Shown one piece after another: positions 37,573 through 45,966 of a stretch of 64,000 bases of DNA. How positions within the stretch are numbered: the stretch's first letter is position 1; each line of letters opens with the position of its first letter. The position numbers and the translations under genes were made by a program. The DNA lies in IMG/VR virus record IMGVR_UViG_3300042373_001362, positions 62,001 through 126,000 of that record; one strand, 5' to 3'. The notes below the pieces were generated by a model that ran no database searches, was not told the origin of the DNA, and saw only the letters and a list, made by a program, of their open reading frames with translations. Source of the stretch: a virus.

Positions 37573-38217
37573 ATGCCAGAATTAAACGCAAACACACCAC
37601 CAGTGCATTGCTATGTGAGGGGTAACTTCCTAGCAAACCAAAAACATAGCCACGACCTGAAGTTCCCTGTTGTTATCTTCGGAGTTGCATCCATTACAGA
37701 CAGGGCACCAGTTTTCCACTTTCTGATGGAAGATGGCGGAGTTTGGTGGAGAGCTCCAATTAACGCTTTCTGTATGTATGAGGACAGCCCTGTTGTGGAC
37801 ATCCATGACCTAGTAATGTGGAACTGCTTCTCTCCGTACATCACTGTCACCACCTTTGAGCACATGCGTGGCAGGTCAATGACCTATGTGGACCGCCACA
37901 GAGAAGATGTAAACGGCAAGTACATGTTCACTCTCGACTGGCACCATCCGGACAACAACATCATTGACTCAAATTATTCAATAAATTCAGCGAACCACAA
38001 ATGCGGCCATGTAATTGAGCGAACAGACGGCAACTTTGCTATCCAGCCAAACAATCGCGTACATCTCTGGGACCCTTCACACACAACTAAGAAGGGCGTT
38101 CACCTGATTGACCGTGAGGTAAGCGACCACATCTGGGGCGTGGAAGACGGCTCTAAATGGCTGACCTCTGATGATTATGCCTATAACTACGATGTCCAGA
38201 ACATGGAAGAAAAGTAA
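37573..38217 (+). CDS. Hypothetical protein
   Basis: 214 residues from ATG 37573 with AAAGGA upstream; a longer in-frame start would lie inside the tRNA and is rejected. Rich in His and Trp (FHFLMEDGGVWWRAP, TLDWHHPDNN). Probably a beta-rich protein. No family recognised. Confidence 0.6.
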   Translation: MPELNANTPPVHCYVRGNFLANQKHSHDLKFPVVIFGVASITDRAPVFHFLMEDGGVWWRAPINAFCMYEDSPVVDIHDLVMWNCFSPYITVTTFEHMRGRSMTYVDRHREDVNGKYMFTLDWHHPDNNIIDSNYSINSANHKCGHVIERTDGNFAIQPNNRVHLWDPSHTTKKGVHLIDREVSDHIWGVEDGSKWLTSDDYAYNYDVQNMEEK

Positions 38218-38223
38218 AAGACA

Positions 38224-38409
38224 ATGGATAAATTTATCTGCATTTCATACCCAAAATCATTGTTTGATGATGACCATGTTGACTACTGCGACATTGTAGA
38301 AATCCAGGACGACCGAACCGGCATCATTTGGGTTCGTGGTGTCGAAAAGGAAAAGGCAATGACTATCGCCAAGGCTCTCAATGACGCAAGCAACAACCCA
38401 AAGGGGTGA
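38224..38409 (+). CDS. Small hypothetical protein
   Basis: 61 residues. Acidic N-terminal half. Its start region (GGATAAATTTATCT at 38225) resembles the operator-like motif listed among the findings, but here it is coding. Confidence 0.5.
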   Translation: MDKFICISYPKSLFDDDHVDYCDIVEIQDDRTGIIWVRGVEKEKAMTIAKALNDASNNPKG

Positions 38410-38665
38410 AAATAGGCTCTCTATCGAGCCTGTCATGGCGATGTTCGCCGAAAAGGACCTCTGCGTCAACGACATAGGCGAGGTATGTGGGTTTTCTCGT
38501 AAGACCTACTATCGTCTAGTCCAAAATGGCGTCCCTTTAACCTGGGCCGAGAAGATAGCCCACAGCTTGGGCCTCCACCCAACGGAGATTTGGGGCAGTG
38601 CATACACCATGCTCTGTGCGGCCGAGGACGAATTCTGTGCCCAGGAATCGCCTTCCGCCAATTAA
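38381..38665 (+). CDS. Small HTH (XRE-like) DNA-binding protein
   Basis: 94 residues. LCVNDIGEVCGFSRKTYYRL then LTWAEKIAHSLGLHPTEIWG reads as a helix-turn-helix of the XRE type with a cold-adapted-looking loop; candidate repressor or excise-like protein. ATG 38381 overlaps the previous gene by 29 bases; ATG 38435 is an alternative start just before the domain. Confidence 0.6.
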   Translation: MTQATTQRGENRLSIEPVMAMFAEKDLCVNDIGEVCGFSRKTYYRLVQNGVPLTWAEKIAHSLGLHPTEIWGSAYTMLCAAEDEFCAQESPSAN

Positions 38666-38853
38666 ACGCCCCACAGGGCTTCCCAGGCCCCAATCCGGGC
38701 CCCCACGCCCCCGCCCGACCGCAACTATCCGGCATCGTTAAGTTGTATTAAAGAATCCAGCGCGCAGCGCTCCGCGAAATTTTTTAGAAAAACCAACAAG
38801 ATGCAAAAAAGCCCGCTAAATTTATCCGAGAAGAACCGAGAAAGTTGAATATT
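38666..38853 (+). promoter_or_regulatory. Regulatory region upstream of the LexA-like gene
   Basis: 188 bases without a gene. First part is C-rich; AGCGCGCAGCGCT near 38760 is palindromic; TTTATCC at 38821 is half of the GGATAAATCTATCC motif. A promoter for the LexA-like gene probably lies in the AT-rich last 80 bases, but no clear boxes stand out. Confidence 0.4.
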
Positions 38854-39150
38854 ATGACCAACCCTCAACCGTATGTAGCAAAAAACGACGGAGCTACCAT
38901 GCGTCACCGTCAAATGAGCCTCCGTTTGGTTAAATTTATCCACGAATACCGTGAAGAGAATGGATTTCCCCCGTCAGTACGAGAAATCTGTGCAGAAATG
39001 GGCTATAACTCGACAAGCTCCGGCAAAACTCTTCTAGAAAACACGCAAAAGCGTGGATGGATTCAGGTCAACACGAAAATTCCACGAGGAATCAAGATTC
39101 TGGACGAAGGAATGGCCGTGTTGCTGCAAGAAATTCAGGAAACTGAATAA
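38854..39150 (+). CDS. LexA N-terminal-type winged-helix repressor
   Basis: 98 residues from ATG 38854. RQMSLRLVKFIHEYREENGF, PPSVREICAEMGYNSTSS and the wing GWIQVNTKIPRGIKIL match the DNA-binding half of LexA. The autocleavage peptidase half is absent, so it cannot self-cleave like LexA. Likely a phage transcription regulator. GGATAAATCTATCC-like sites lie on both sides of it (38815 and 39164), suggesting self-regulation (inference). Confidence 0.75.
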   Translation: MTNPQPYVAKNDGATMRHRQMSLRLVKFIHEYREENGFPPSVREICAEMGYNSTSSGKTLLENTQKRGWIQVNTKIPRGIKILDEGMAVLLQEIQETE

Positions 39151-39163
39151 AAAACGCCCCTTT

Positions 39164-39177
39164 GGATAAATCTATCC
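39164..39177. promoter_or_regulatory. Operator-like quasi-palindrome GGATAAATCTATCC
   Basis: A near-perfect dyad between the LexA-like gene and the next gene. Related copies occur at 38815, 39464 and 47800, in or near other promoters. Confidence 0.4.
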
Positions 39178-39237
39178 GGACAGAATCTCACTTCCGTTAG
39201 ATTTTTAGGGGTACCAGCTCCTGTAAGGTACAGAATT

Positions 39238-39447
39238 ATGACACTACGTGACAATAACCAGTACATGAGAGAGATTGTCGAACGATTTGAGCGTTACGAC
39301 CACCCTAAAGCTCGTGCCTATGTGCAGTACTACAAAGAGAATGGCCATTTCCCGCCCGGAGTGTGGGATGACGTACAGATACTTGACATGCGATTCAACA
39401 TGCAGATTGCAATGGGTGAACGCCCTGAGGATATTGAAGAAGACTAG
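39238..39447 (+). CDS. Small hypothetical protein
   Basis: 69 residues. TAAGGT at 39224-39229 lies eight bases before the ATG, so the mRNA is nearly leaderless. Helical, acidic C-terminus. No family recognised. Confidence 0.5.
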   Translation: MTLRDNNQYMREIVERFERYDHPKARAYVQYYKENGHFPPGVWDDVQILDMRFNMQIAMGERPEDIEED

Positions 39448-39477
39448 TCCTTCTGGGGAGTTTGGATAAATCTAGTG

Positions 39478-40720
39478 GAGATTTTGCGAACTCAAAAATT
39501 TGCGATTTTGACCCCCCCAGCCCGTGACGTCCCCCCGGAAGGTTTCACGGGGCTGCCTAGACCCCTTTCCCCGACCCCATACCCCACTATGTACGGCACA
39601 CGGCATAGCACACACGCAATCACATAGCACATACGCAACGCACACGCAAGCACACAGCACACAGCACACACGCAGTGATACACGCACACGCACACACGCA
39701 CACAATCGCTTATGGGTTGTATGGGTTGTATGGGTTGTACGGGTTACGGGTATCGCACACACACGCACACACGCAGTGTGTATCGCAATCGCACACCACA
39801 CCACATCACACGCAATCGCCCACCACACCACATCACACGCAATCGCACACATACGCAAACGAATACACACACATCACATCACACAGTGACGTCACACGCA
39901 GTGACGCAACACATCATCACATCACATCACATCACAACGCACACATACACATACGCACACACAGTGACACATCACATCATCACGCACGTATCGCATACAC
40001 ACATCACACGCACACACACGCACACGCATAGTGTCATCACATCACATCACATCACATCACATAGTGACGCACACGCAGTGACACACGCACATCACACATC
40101 ACACACACACGGTGACGCACGCACGCACGCACACGCATAGGTACGCATAGGTACACACATAGGTACACACGCATACACACACGCACACGCACATAGGTCG
40201 CTAGGCGTCACGGGTTGCCTTCGGGTTACACACACACATAGGTACATACACATACACACACATAGCGCACGCTATGTCACTCACCTACATAGGCATACAC
40301 CACATCACCCCATAGGCATACACCCCTACCCCCTATGCCCCCTACCTACATAGCCCACATACATACACACCCCTACACATCAGCTACCCCTAGTGAGGTG
40401 AGGCGCAAGGTGCTATGGGTAGCCCTACGGGTATCACACACATACCTAGTACCCACCTAGTACCTACCTAGTACCTACCTACATAGGTACACATACATAC
40501 ATACCTACATACCTGCCTACCTGCCTACCCTATGTACCTACCTGCCTAGTATCCATAGCCCTATCGCCATTAGCCCCATTAGCCCTATCACTATGCCCAT
40601 ACATACCACTGTCGTATCCATACATACACGCTACCCATACACACCCCTACATACCCCATTGCCCAATAGGCGAGGGACACCCCACCTACCCACACCCCAT
40701 ACACATACCCCATACACAAA
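39478..40720. repeat. Gene-free low-complexity CA-rich region
   Basis: About 1.24 kb of simple sequence with no credible gene. Sub-blocks: (CA)n mixed with CACACGCA from 39620; three TATGGGTTG direct repeats at 39715-39740; ATCACATCAC runs from 39890 to 40070; several GTGACG/GTGACA units; CATAGGTACAC repeats near 40140; ACCTAGT and ACCTACAT runs from 40440 to 40530. The top strand is rich in A and C. Alternating purine-pyrimidine runs could form Z-DNA. It separates the AT-rich-codon left half from the right half. A replication origin or recombination region is plausible but unproven. Confidence 0.75.
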
Positions 40721-40759
40721 TGCTTGACTTTATCCACAAGGGGGATTACTGTAAGAGGT

Positions 40760-41050
40760 ATGGAAAACAGCACCACATACAGCACCTACTACAAGAGGCG
40801 CATAGCAGTAGCCAGCATCATCACTATCGTAGTGATGGTACTGTCCTACCTGCTAGGCACAGACATTGACAATGGCTATGACTACACCTGCCCTATGGCG
40901 AGCGTGACAGTAGAGCAAGGCGAGACACTTGCCAGCATCACAGAGAGATACTGTGAAGGTCACACACTCCAAGCAAGTTGGGACATAGCAGAGAAGCGTG
41001 GCACTAGCGCAGTGGACATAGGCGACATCATTCATCTAGGGGGCAAGTGA
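40760..41050 (+). CDS. Membrane-anchored LysM protein
   Basis: 96 residues from ATG 40760. Residues about 13-33 are a membrane segment (IAVASIITIVVMVLSYLLG), followed by a LysM domain (VTVEQGETLASITERYC...DIGDIIHL). LysM binds peptidoglycan, so the protein should sit in the membrane with the domain outside. TTGACT at 40724 and TACTGT at 40747 form a likely promoter giving a leaderless message. Confidence 0.75.
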   Translation: MENSTTYSTYYKRRIAVASIITIVVMVLSYLLGTDIDNGYDYTCPMASVTVEQGETLASITERYCEGHTLQASWDIAEKRGTSAVDIGDIIHLGGK

Positions 41051-41051
41051 G

Positions 41052-41369
41052 GTGAAGCACATCAGCGAACTACTAACAGAGGTCGTGGCAAAACTTGTCG
41101 GTCAAGAGGGGGAGCAGATAGTATTAGAGGAGAGCGACAAGGAGAACGCAATGTCATTAGACGACAACTCACACACACGAACACACGACAAGTTCGCACT
41201 CTGCCCACGTTGTGAAGGCTTTATCCCAAACAACGACACCCCAGGTGCTTACCCAGGTGCTATCTCACGACTAGACAACAAGACAGAAATCTGTTCAGAG
41301 TGTGGAACGATTGAGGCAATGCTTGATTGGCAAGGTGAACTCACTGATTGGCGTAAGCCACAGGAGTAA
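41052..41369 (+). CDS. Small zinc-ribbon protein
   Basis: 105 residues from GTG 41052, two bases after the LysM stop. CPRCEGFIPNNDTPGAYPGA then EICSECGTIEAM is a zinc ribbon common in actinobacterial phages and plasmids. Function unknown. Confidence 0.7.
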   Translation: MKHISELLTEVVAKLVGQEGEQIVLEESDKENAMSLDDNSHTRTHDKFALCPRCEGFIPNNDTPGAYPGAISRLDNKTEICSECGTIEAMLDWQGELTDWRKPQE

Positions 41370-41398
41370 AAACATCACGTCACCTGTACTATTCAGGT

Positions 41399-41677
41399 AT
41401 GAATGATGAGCCAAAAGAACTAGCACTCGTAGCCTTCTCAATGGAGGAACTAAACGAACTACGCCGAATACTCAAAGGCCACTGTCGCTCACTCGCAAAC
41501 AGAGAAGCGAGAGGCGACGAAGTCCCGGCAATCAAAGTGGAGCTCGCCAACACAATGCTCCACAATGTAACTGACACGCTGTTAGAGGTTGAGACATACG
41601 ACATCATTGGTGACGCAATGAGAGACGGCACGTTTGAGGAAGTCGTTAGAAGTTGGCAAGGCGACACGGGTGCTTGA
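41399..41677 (+). CDS. Small hypothetical protein
   Basis: 92 residues, acidic and helical. TACTAT ends six bases before the ATG, so probably leaderless. Followed by a strong two-way terminator. Confidence 0.55.
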   Translation: MNDEPKELALVAFSMEELNELRRILKGHCRSLANREARGDEVPAIKVELANTMLHNVTDTLLEVETYDIIGDAMRDGTFEEVVRSWQGDTGA

Positions 41678-41709
41678 CGGGTATCCACTACACATAACGC
41701 ATACATAAC

Positions 41710-41750
41710 AAAAGCCCCCTCTCCTGATTGCTCAGTGCGAGGGGGCTTTT
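41710..41750. terminator. Bidirectional rho-independent terminator
   Basis: AAAAGCCCCCTC at 41710-41721 pairs perfectly with GAGGGGGCTTTT at 41739-41750. It sits between convergent genes and serves both. Confidence 0.9.
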
Positions 41751-41793
41751 GTCTAAGAGGGATTGGAATGGAAACGCTCCCCCTTAGTTCTTG

Positions 41794-42243
41794 TTAGAAC
41801 GGCTCGTCATCTGCTCCGACATTAGCGAGTGTGCGCTTTGTGTTGGGGCGTGGGGCATTGGTGCGAGCACCACCCTGACCACCTTCTGAACGCTGACGGC
41901 GAGTTACCTGCTCAATGGCTGAGGTGTTGATAGCGATTTGCTCTGCTACTACCTCAACTGCTGAACGGGTGTTGCCTTCTTTGTCCTCGTAGGTGCGCTG
42001 TTCCAAGCGACCGATTACTACAACGCCAATTCCTTTTTCCAAAGTCTTTGCTGCGTTTTCTGCTGTGTATCGCCAAGCAACAACATTCACGAAAGAAGTC
42101 TTTTCCTGCTTTTCGTTGTTGGCGTCGTACCAAACATAGTTCACTGCTACTGAGAAGCCAAGTCGTGCTTGACCACTCGTTGTAAAGGTGAGTTCGGGGT
42201 CTTGGGTGATGTTCCCAATTACCGTGATTGGACTGTTATTCAT
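41794..42243 (-). CDS. ssb: Single-stranded DNA-binding protein
   Basis: 149 residues. OB fold start (ITVIGNITQDPELTFTTSG), FVNVVAWRYTAENAAKTLEKG and VVVIGRLEQRTYEDKEGNTR are typical of bacterial SSB. The tail ends in DDEPF, the acidic tip that binds replication partners. Coats single-stranded DNA in replication. AAGGAG before the ATG. Confidence 0.95.
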   Translation of the reverse strand: MNNSPITVIGNITQDPELTFTTSGQARLGFSVAVNYVWYDANNEKQEKTSFVNVVAWRYTAENAAKTLEKGIGVVVIGRLEQRTYEDKEGNTRSAVEVVAEQIAINTSAIEQVTRRQRSEGGQGGARTNAPRPNTKRTLANVGADDEPF

Positions 42244-42349
42244 TTCATCTCCTTGTGGGGCTAGGAGACTTACGATAACAGCTCACTACACCTCACGCAA
42301 CACCGAAACGCCATTTTCTTTTACGACAACATTTTACACAGGGTCGTGG

Positions 42350-42379
42350 TTGTGATAGCCTCTACGGGTGGGCTAGGGT
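42350..42379 (+). promoter_or_regulatory. Family promoter (diverged copy), leaderless
   Basis: TTGTGA, 18-base spacer with GGGTGGG, TAGGGT; the ATG at 42386 follows after six bases. First copy of the family on the map, divergent from ssb. Confidence 0.65.
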
Positions 42380-42385
42380 GACCAA

Positions 42386-42727
42386 ATGACAGACACACCC
42401 AAGACCCCCGAACAGAGCGAAGCCTTCATAGCAGTAGTGACAGCAGTCGGAGACGCTCTCTTTCTGCTCCTCTCTGATGAGACATTCACAGAGGACGAAA
42501 TAGAAAGTTTTAGTGCTGACACCAATGAGGTAGCCATTCTTGCTCTCGGAGCGTTTGACCCACAGGTGATTGACACAGAAACACTCGGTGACGGCTCAAA
42601 GAAGTTCACATTCAGTATGACTATCCCGACTACTGACACTTTTGACACATTCTGGAACCACTACAAAGAAGTCCTCGGAGAGTACCCCACAGATGACGAC
42701 GATGAAGACGACGAAGACGAAGAATAG
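42386..42727 (+). CDS. Acidic hypothetical protein
   Basis: 113 residues, with a tail of Asp and Glu (DDDDEDDEDEE). Leaderless start set by the promoter at 42350. No family recognised; the charge suggests a DNA mimic or a binder of basic partners. Confidence 0.6.
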   Translation: MTDTPKTPEQSEAFIAVVTAVGDALFLLLSDETFTEDEIESFSADTNEVAILALGAFDPQVIDTETLGDGSKKFTFSMTIPTTDTFDTFWNHYKEVLGEYPTDDDDEDDEDEE

Positions 42728-42739
42728 TCAATAAACACA

Positions 42740-42772
42740 AGTGTCCTAGACACTAAAACACAGGTGTAAAAT
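42740..42772 (+). promoter_or_regulatory. Promoter region of the endolysin gene with a dyad
   Basis: AGTGTC-CTA-GACACT at 42740-42754 is a perfect inverted repeat; TAAAAT at 42767-42772 is a candidate -10 box. A regulator could bind the dyad to time lysis. Confidence 0.4.
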
Positions 42773-42836
42773 AGATACACACCAAACGCCCCCCTACTAA
42801 CAGGGCAGTCCTATCCCCTTATCAAAGGAAAGACCA

Positions 42837-43943
42837 TTGCCAAATAACCAGCGTTACCTACTGCCCTTTCTCATTGCCTCGCTTTTTACGGCGAGCACTG
42901 CCCACGCTCTAAGCGTAGATAAGGGGGTCGGCTCAACAGCTGGTCAAGAGACCACATCAACACTCGTGGTCTTGGCAAAGCCTCTCTCTGCTCCTTCACA
43001 CACAACTCTTGCTTTTGACAAGACCCCCAACGCTCCGGTAGAGTTTTGGGAGAAAATGGCTGTCTGTGAAACCAACAGCAATTGGCAGAACACGGGTCAA
43101 TGGGCAGGTGGACTAGGTATCTACACAAAGGGCGAGTTCCCTCAGTCAAGTATGGGCACTTGGGAACGCTACGGTGGCGAGGAGTTTGCTCCCTCTCCCG
43201 ACAAAGCGACCAAAGAACAGCAAATCATCATTGCTAACCGTATTTCCGTAGAGGGTTGGAAAACCACAGTGACCCGTGACGAAGTGCGAGCAAAGGCTAT
43301 GGGTGTCCCACAGGTCTATGAGTGGCATCAAAAACCCGTTGGGTTCACAGGGTGGGGTTGCTACAAATCCAAATCAACAGGCAAGCACCGAATGGCGAAG
43401 CCTCTGTTGCTCCACTACGACCCAAAGATGGTTCCGATAGTTCAGTACCATTTCAACCAAAGAGGCATCATTGTTCAGGACTTACAGAAACTAATCGGCG
43501 TTACTCCTGACGGTCACTACGGGGTAAAGACAAGAGAAGCACACATTCGTTACCTCAAAGAACACAAACTATCAACACTTGGAGTTGGTGTTCTACCGAC
43601 ATTCCTTAGTGGGAACTATCCAAAAGACAAGACAAAGCGTTGTCCACAGTGGGAGGGTCGCCTTCGTTTTCACGGACTACAACCCGTAGACCGTTTCTCT
43701 TACATAATGTGGAGAGAGAGCCGTTGTCAAGAAAAGATAGTTTCTAAACCAAACTCAAACGGTACAAGAGACTACGGGTTGCTACAAATCAACTCATCTT
43801 GGGTCACAGTAACAAAGAAACTGTGTGGTGGCAAGGATATGAAAGTCCTACTGAACCACAAGTGTAATCTCAAGGTGGCGAAGTATCTACTTGACAACGG
43901 TGGGCTTGGTCATTGGTCTGCTACATCAGGTTCAGACAAGTAA
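42837..43943 (+). CDS. Secreted endolysin: Rpf-like, peptidoglycan-binding and lysozyme-like domains
   Basis: 368 residues from a TTG with AAGGAAAG upstream. Residues 1-25 are a signal peptide. Residues about 66-135 match the resuscitation-promoting-factor fold (FWEKMAVCETNSNW with E78 as catalytic Glu). Residues about 205-240 form a peptidoglycan-binding repeat (QDLQKLIGVTPDGHYGVKT). Residues about 280-365 form a lysozyme-like transglycosylase (MWRESRCQ with E294, then DYGLLQINSSW). Two wall-cutting domains in one exported protein suit an actinobacterial cell wall. The signal peptide implies export by the host Sec pathway rather than by a holin alone. Confidence 0.88.
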   Translation: MPNNQRYLLPFLIASLFTASTAHALSVDKGVGSTAGQETTSTLVVLAKPLSAPSHTTLAFDKTPNAPVEFWEKMAVCETNSNWQNTGQWAGGLGIYTKGEFPQSSMGTWERYGGEEFAPSPDKATKEQQIIIANRISVEGWKTTVTRDEVRAKAMGVPQVYEWHQKPVGFTGWGCYKSKSTGKHRMAKPLLLHYDPKMVPIVQYHFNQRGIIVQDLQKLIGVTPDGHYGVKTREAHIRYLKEHKLSTLGVGVLPTFLSGNYPKDKTKRCPQWEGRLRFHGLQPVDRFSYIMWRESRCQEKIVSKPNSNGTRDYGLLQINSSWVTVTKKLCGGKDMKVLLNHKCNLKVAKYLLDNGGLGHWSATSGSDK

Positions 43944-44654
43944 CTACGGAGAGACTTTTCCGTTAGCAATCCAGCTTTCGTAAGTAATTGGCATTTCCTT
44001 AGAAAACAATGTCTCAACAGCGTTTGCGTATTTGCGAATGTCAAGTTGTGCGTTCTCGTCTGTCCTGAGCGAAAGAAAGTTCATCAAAGCACGGGCGTTC
44101 ACTGTCCAATAGAACTGAGTGAACATTCCCATTGGTAGGACAGTTCTCGCCAACTCCTTAGCAACACCAAGAGCCAGCATCTCAGCGTAAGCCTCATAGG
44201 CGTTACTGTTACTCTCAGTAATTATCTCGGTCGTTCTCAGTGCCGTACTCATATCAGCCTGCTTGAACTTGTAAGCCCCGGGCTTACCTGTCTGCTCTCG
44301 CACCTCAGCAAGCTCAGGCACGAACATCTCATTAGGAACCTCTGAGTAGCGAGCCGAGAACTCATTGAAAGAACCAATACGGTGACGAAACCACTCACGG
44401 GCTACAAACACAGGGCACTTGATGTGGAAACGAAAAGCGTTATGCTCAAACGGAGTACCGTGACGCTCTCTCATTAGGAAGTTGATTAGTCCAACTTCTG
44501 CGTCTGTCATCTCGACTTCATCTTCCCTATTGCGAGCAAAACTCACACGGGCTGAGTTCACAACAGAATAATCGTCAGCCATACAGTTGTCAAGCCGAAC
44601 GAATCCGTTACCAATGTTTAGTGTGTTGCTGTCTATGTTGTTCATAGCGAACAT
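43944..44654 (-). CDS. thyX: Flavin-dependent thymidylate synthase
   Basis: 236 residues. The ThyX signature RHRIGSFNEFSARY at 90-103 is intact. It makes dTMP from dUMP using FAD, NADPH and methylene-tetrahydrofolate. Its stop abuts the endolysin stop. An alternative start is ATG 44645. A tRNA gene lies just upstream on the same strand and may share the transcript. Confidence 0.95.
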   Translation of the reverse strand: MFAMNNIDSNTLNIGNGFVRLDNCMADDYSVVNSARVSFARNREDEVEMTDAEVGLINFLMRERHGTPFEHNAFRFHIKCPVFVAREWFRHRIGSFNEFSARYSEVPNEMFVPELAEVREQTGKPGAYKFKQADMSTALRTTEIITESNSNAYEAYAEMLALGVAKELARTVLPMGMFTQFYWTVNARALMNFLSLRTDENAQLDIRKYANAVETLFSKEMPITYESWIANGKVSP

Positions 44655-44663
44655 ACTACTCTG

Positions 44664-44905
<242 letters not shown>

Positions 44906-44908
44906 TAG

Positions 44909-44980
44909 CACCCCCGATAGGAATCGAACCTACGCACATAGTTTAGGAAACTACTGCTCTATCCACTGAGCTACGGGAGT
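44909..44980 (-). tRNA. tRNA-Arg (anticodon CCT)
   Basis: Acceptor ACTCCCG/CGGGGGT, D stem GCTC/GAGC, anticodon loop TTCCTAA, T arm GTAGG TTCGATT CCTAT. Reads AGG. CCA not encoded. Confidence 0.92.
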
Positions 44981-44986
44981 TTGACA

Positions 44987-45367
44987 CTACGCCTGCGCTG
45001 CTGCGTCAAGGAACCATTGGTTGTGTGGGCAAATGTTCAAAACTGCGTGTCGCACCATAAATCCGATAAGAGCAACATCTCCACCTTGGGGAACCATTCG
45101 TGCCAAATCACTAAGAGACATTCCTTCGTCAATCGCGTCACAAGCAATTTGACCGAACTCCACAATCCACTTGCGACCGTGAATGTTTACTGCGTCAGGG
45201 AAGCCTTCCATCACTGCGTCAAAGTAACCCTCGACACCACCTCTAGACTCAGGTGCTGTCACGGGTGGGTTTGTTGATTCAGGCGTAGTAGCTTCAACTA
45301 CAACAGTTCTTGTTCCACACCCGACAAGAGTTACGCTTGCGAGTATTACGAGTATTGCTTTTTTCAT
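44987..45367 (-). CDS. Lipoprotein with DUF732-like domain
   Basis: 126 residues from ATG 45367 behind GGAGAG; a longer reading would run into the tRNA. MKKAILVILASVTLVGC is a lipoprotein signal with the lipobox LVGC. The rest (YFDAVMEGFPDAVNIHGRKW, GQIACDAIDEGMS, AVLNICP) resembles DUF732, a small secreted domain of mycobacteria and their phages. It should be anchored outside the membrane; superinfection exclusion is one possible role. Confidence 0.7.
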   Translation of the reverse strand: MKKAILVILASVTLVGCGTRTVVVEATTPESTNPPVTAPESRGGVEGYFDAVMEGFPDAVNIHGRKWIVEFGQIACDAIDEGMSLSDLARMVPQGGDVALIGFMVRHAVLNICPHNQWFLDAAAQA

Positions 45368-45399
45368 TTTCTCTCCGTTTGTTAGATACACAAGTATCG

Positions 45400-45472
45400 T
45401 ACCCCTAGCAGGGCTCGAACCTGCGACGCACGGATTAAAAGTCCGACGCTCTACCAACTGAGCTATAGGGGC
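45400..45472 (-). tRNA. tRNA-Lys (anticodon TTT)
   Basis: Acceptor GCCCCTA/TAGGGGT, D stem GCTC/GAGC, anticodon loop CTTTTAA, T arm CGCAG TTCGAG-type loop. Reads AAA. CCA not encoded. Confidence 0.93.
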
Positions 45473-45476
45473 GTGA

Positions 45477-45611
45477 TTAATCTAGGTAGTAATCGTTTTC
45501 TCTCTTTTTACGCCTTGCGTCTCGAGCGTTTCTTTCTGCGTTCTGAGCAAAGAAAACACCAGCGAAAAAGATAGCTGTCGTCTGTATCAGAAAAATGATT
45601 AATTCAACCAT
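45477..45611 (-). CDS. Small membrane protein
   Basis: 44 residues: a hydrophobic helix (LIIFLIQTTAIFFAGVFFA) then a basic tail (RNARDARRKKRE). On the minus strand TTGACT (45641-45646), 17 bases, TAGGTT and six bases lead to the ATG, so it is leaderless. Size and shape would allow a holin or an inhibitor of it. Confidence 0.6.
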   Translation of the reverse strand: MVELIIFLIQTTAIFFAGVFFAQNAERNARDARRKKRENDYYLD

Positions 45612-45681
45612 TCCTTAAACCTAACACCTAAAAGCACATAAGTCAAGCATTTACGCAAGCTCGCCTGCTCCCGGGCCCCGT

Positions 45682-45966
45682 TCACTCGTCAAGGTCGTCG
45701 TCTGGCTCAATCCCTATGGCATAGCCAAAGATAGCGTCCCAACGTTCTTCTTCAGTCATTTGTCGTGCCTTCTCTGTAACCGAGTAAAGCCATTGACCGT
45801 CATCTGTTATGCCTGTGACGGTGACGAGCCCGAGCGCAACTAGCGTTTCTAGTTCTCGCTCTATTTCCTTACGGGGGTCATCTTCGTCATAATCCACAAT
45901 AAACGAATAATACCACCAGCCCGTGGTCGCAAAATCAGCAAGTAATCGTGGTCTTATCAACAACAA
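45682..45966 (-). CDS. Small winged-helix-like protein
   Basis: 94 residues. EIERELETLVALGLVTVTG then DDGQWLYSVTEKARQMTEEE resembles a winged helix. A paralogue sits at the far right of the window (63746-63946) with the same GLxxV...DGxWxY...MTEEE pattern. It overlaps the next leftward-coded gene by 32 bases. Confidence 0.6.
   Translation of the reverse strand: MLLIRPRLLADFATTGWWYYSFIVDYDEDDPRKEIERELETLVALGLVTVTGITDDGQWLYSVTEKARQMTEEERWDAIFGYAIGIEPDDDLDE

Noticed and set aside
38846-39150. Complete LexA with SOS function
   Set aside because: Only the DNA-binding half is present; there is no Ala-Gly cleavage site or Ser-Lys catalytic pair.
39472-40140. Several long overlapping reading frames in the CA-rich region
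   Set aside because: They are open in three frames because the repeats lack stop codons, their proteins are only Thr/His/Ala repeats, and none has a ribosome site.
41389-41706. 105-residue minus-strand frame opposite the 41399-41677 gene
   Set aside because: The plus-strand gene has a -10 box and a terminator in the right places; the minus frame starts at the terminator and has no signals.
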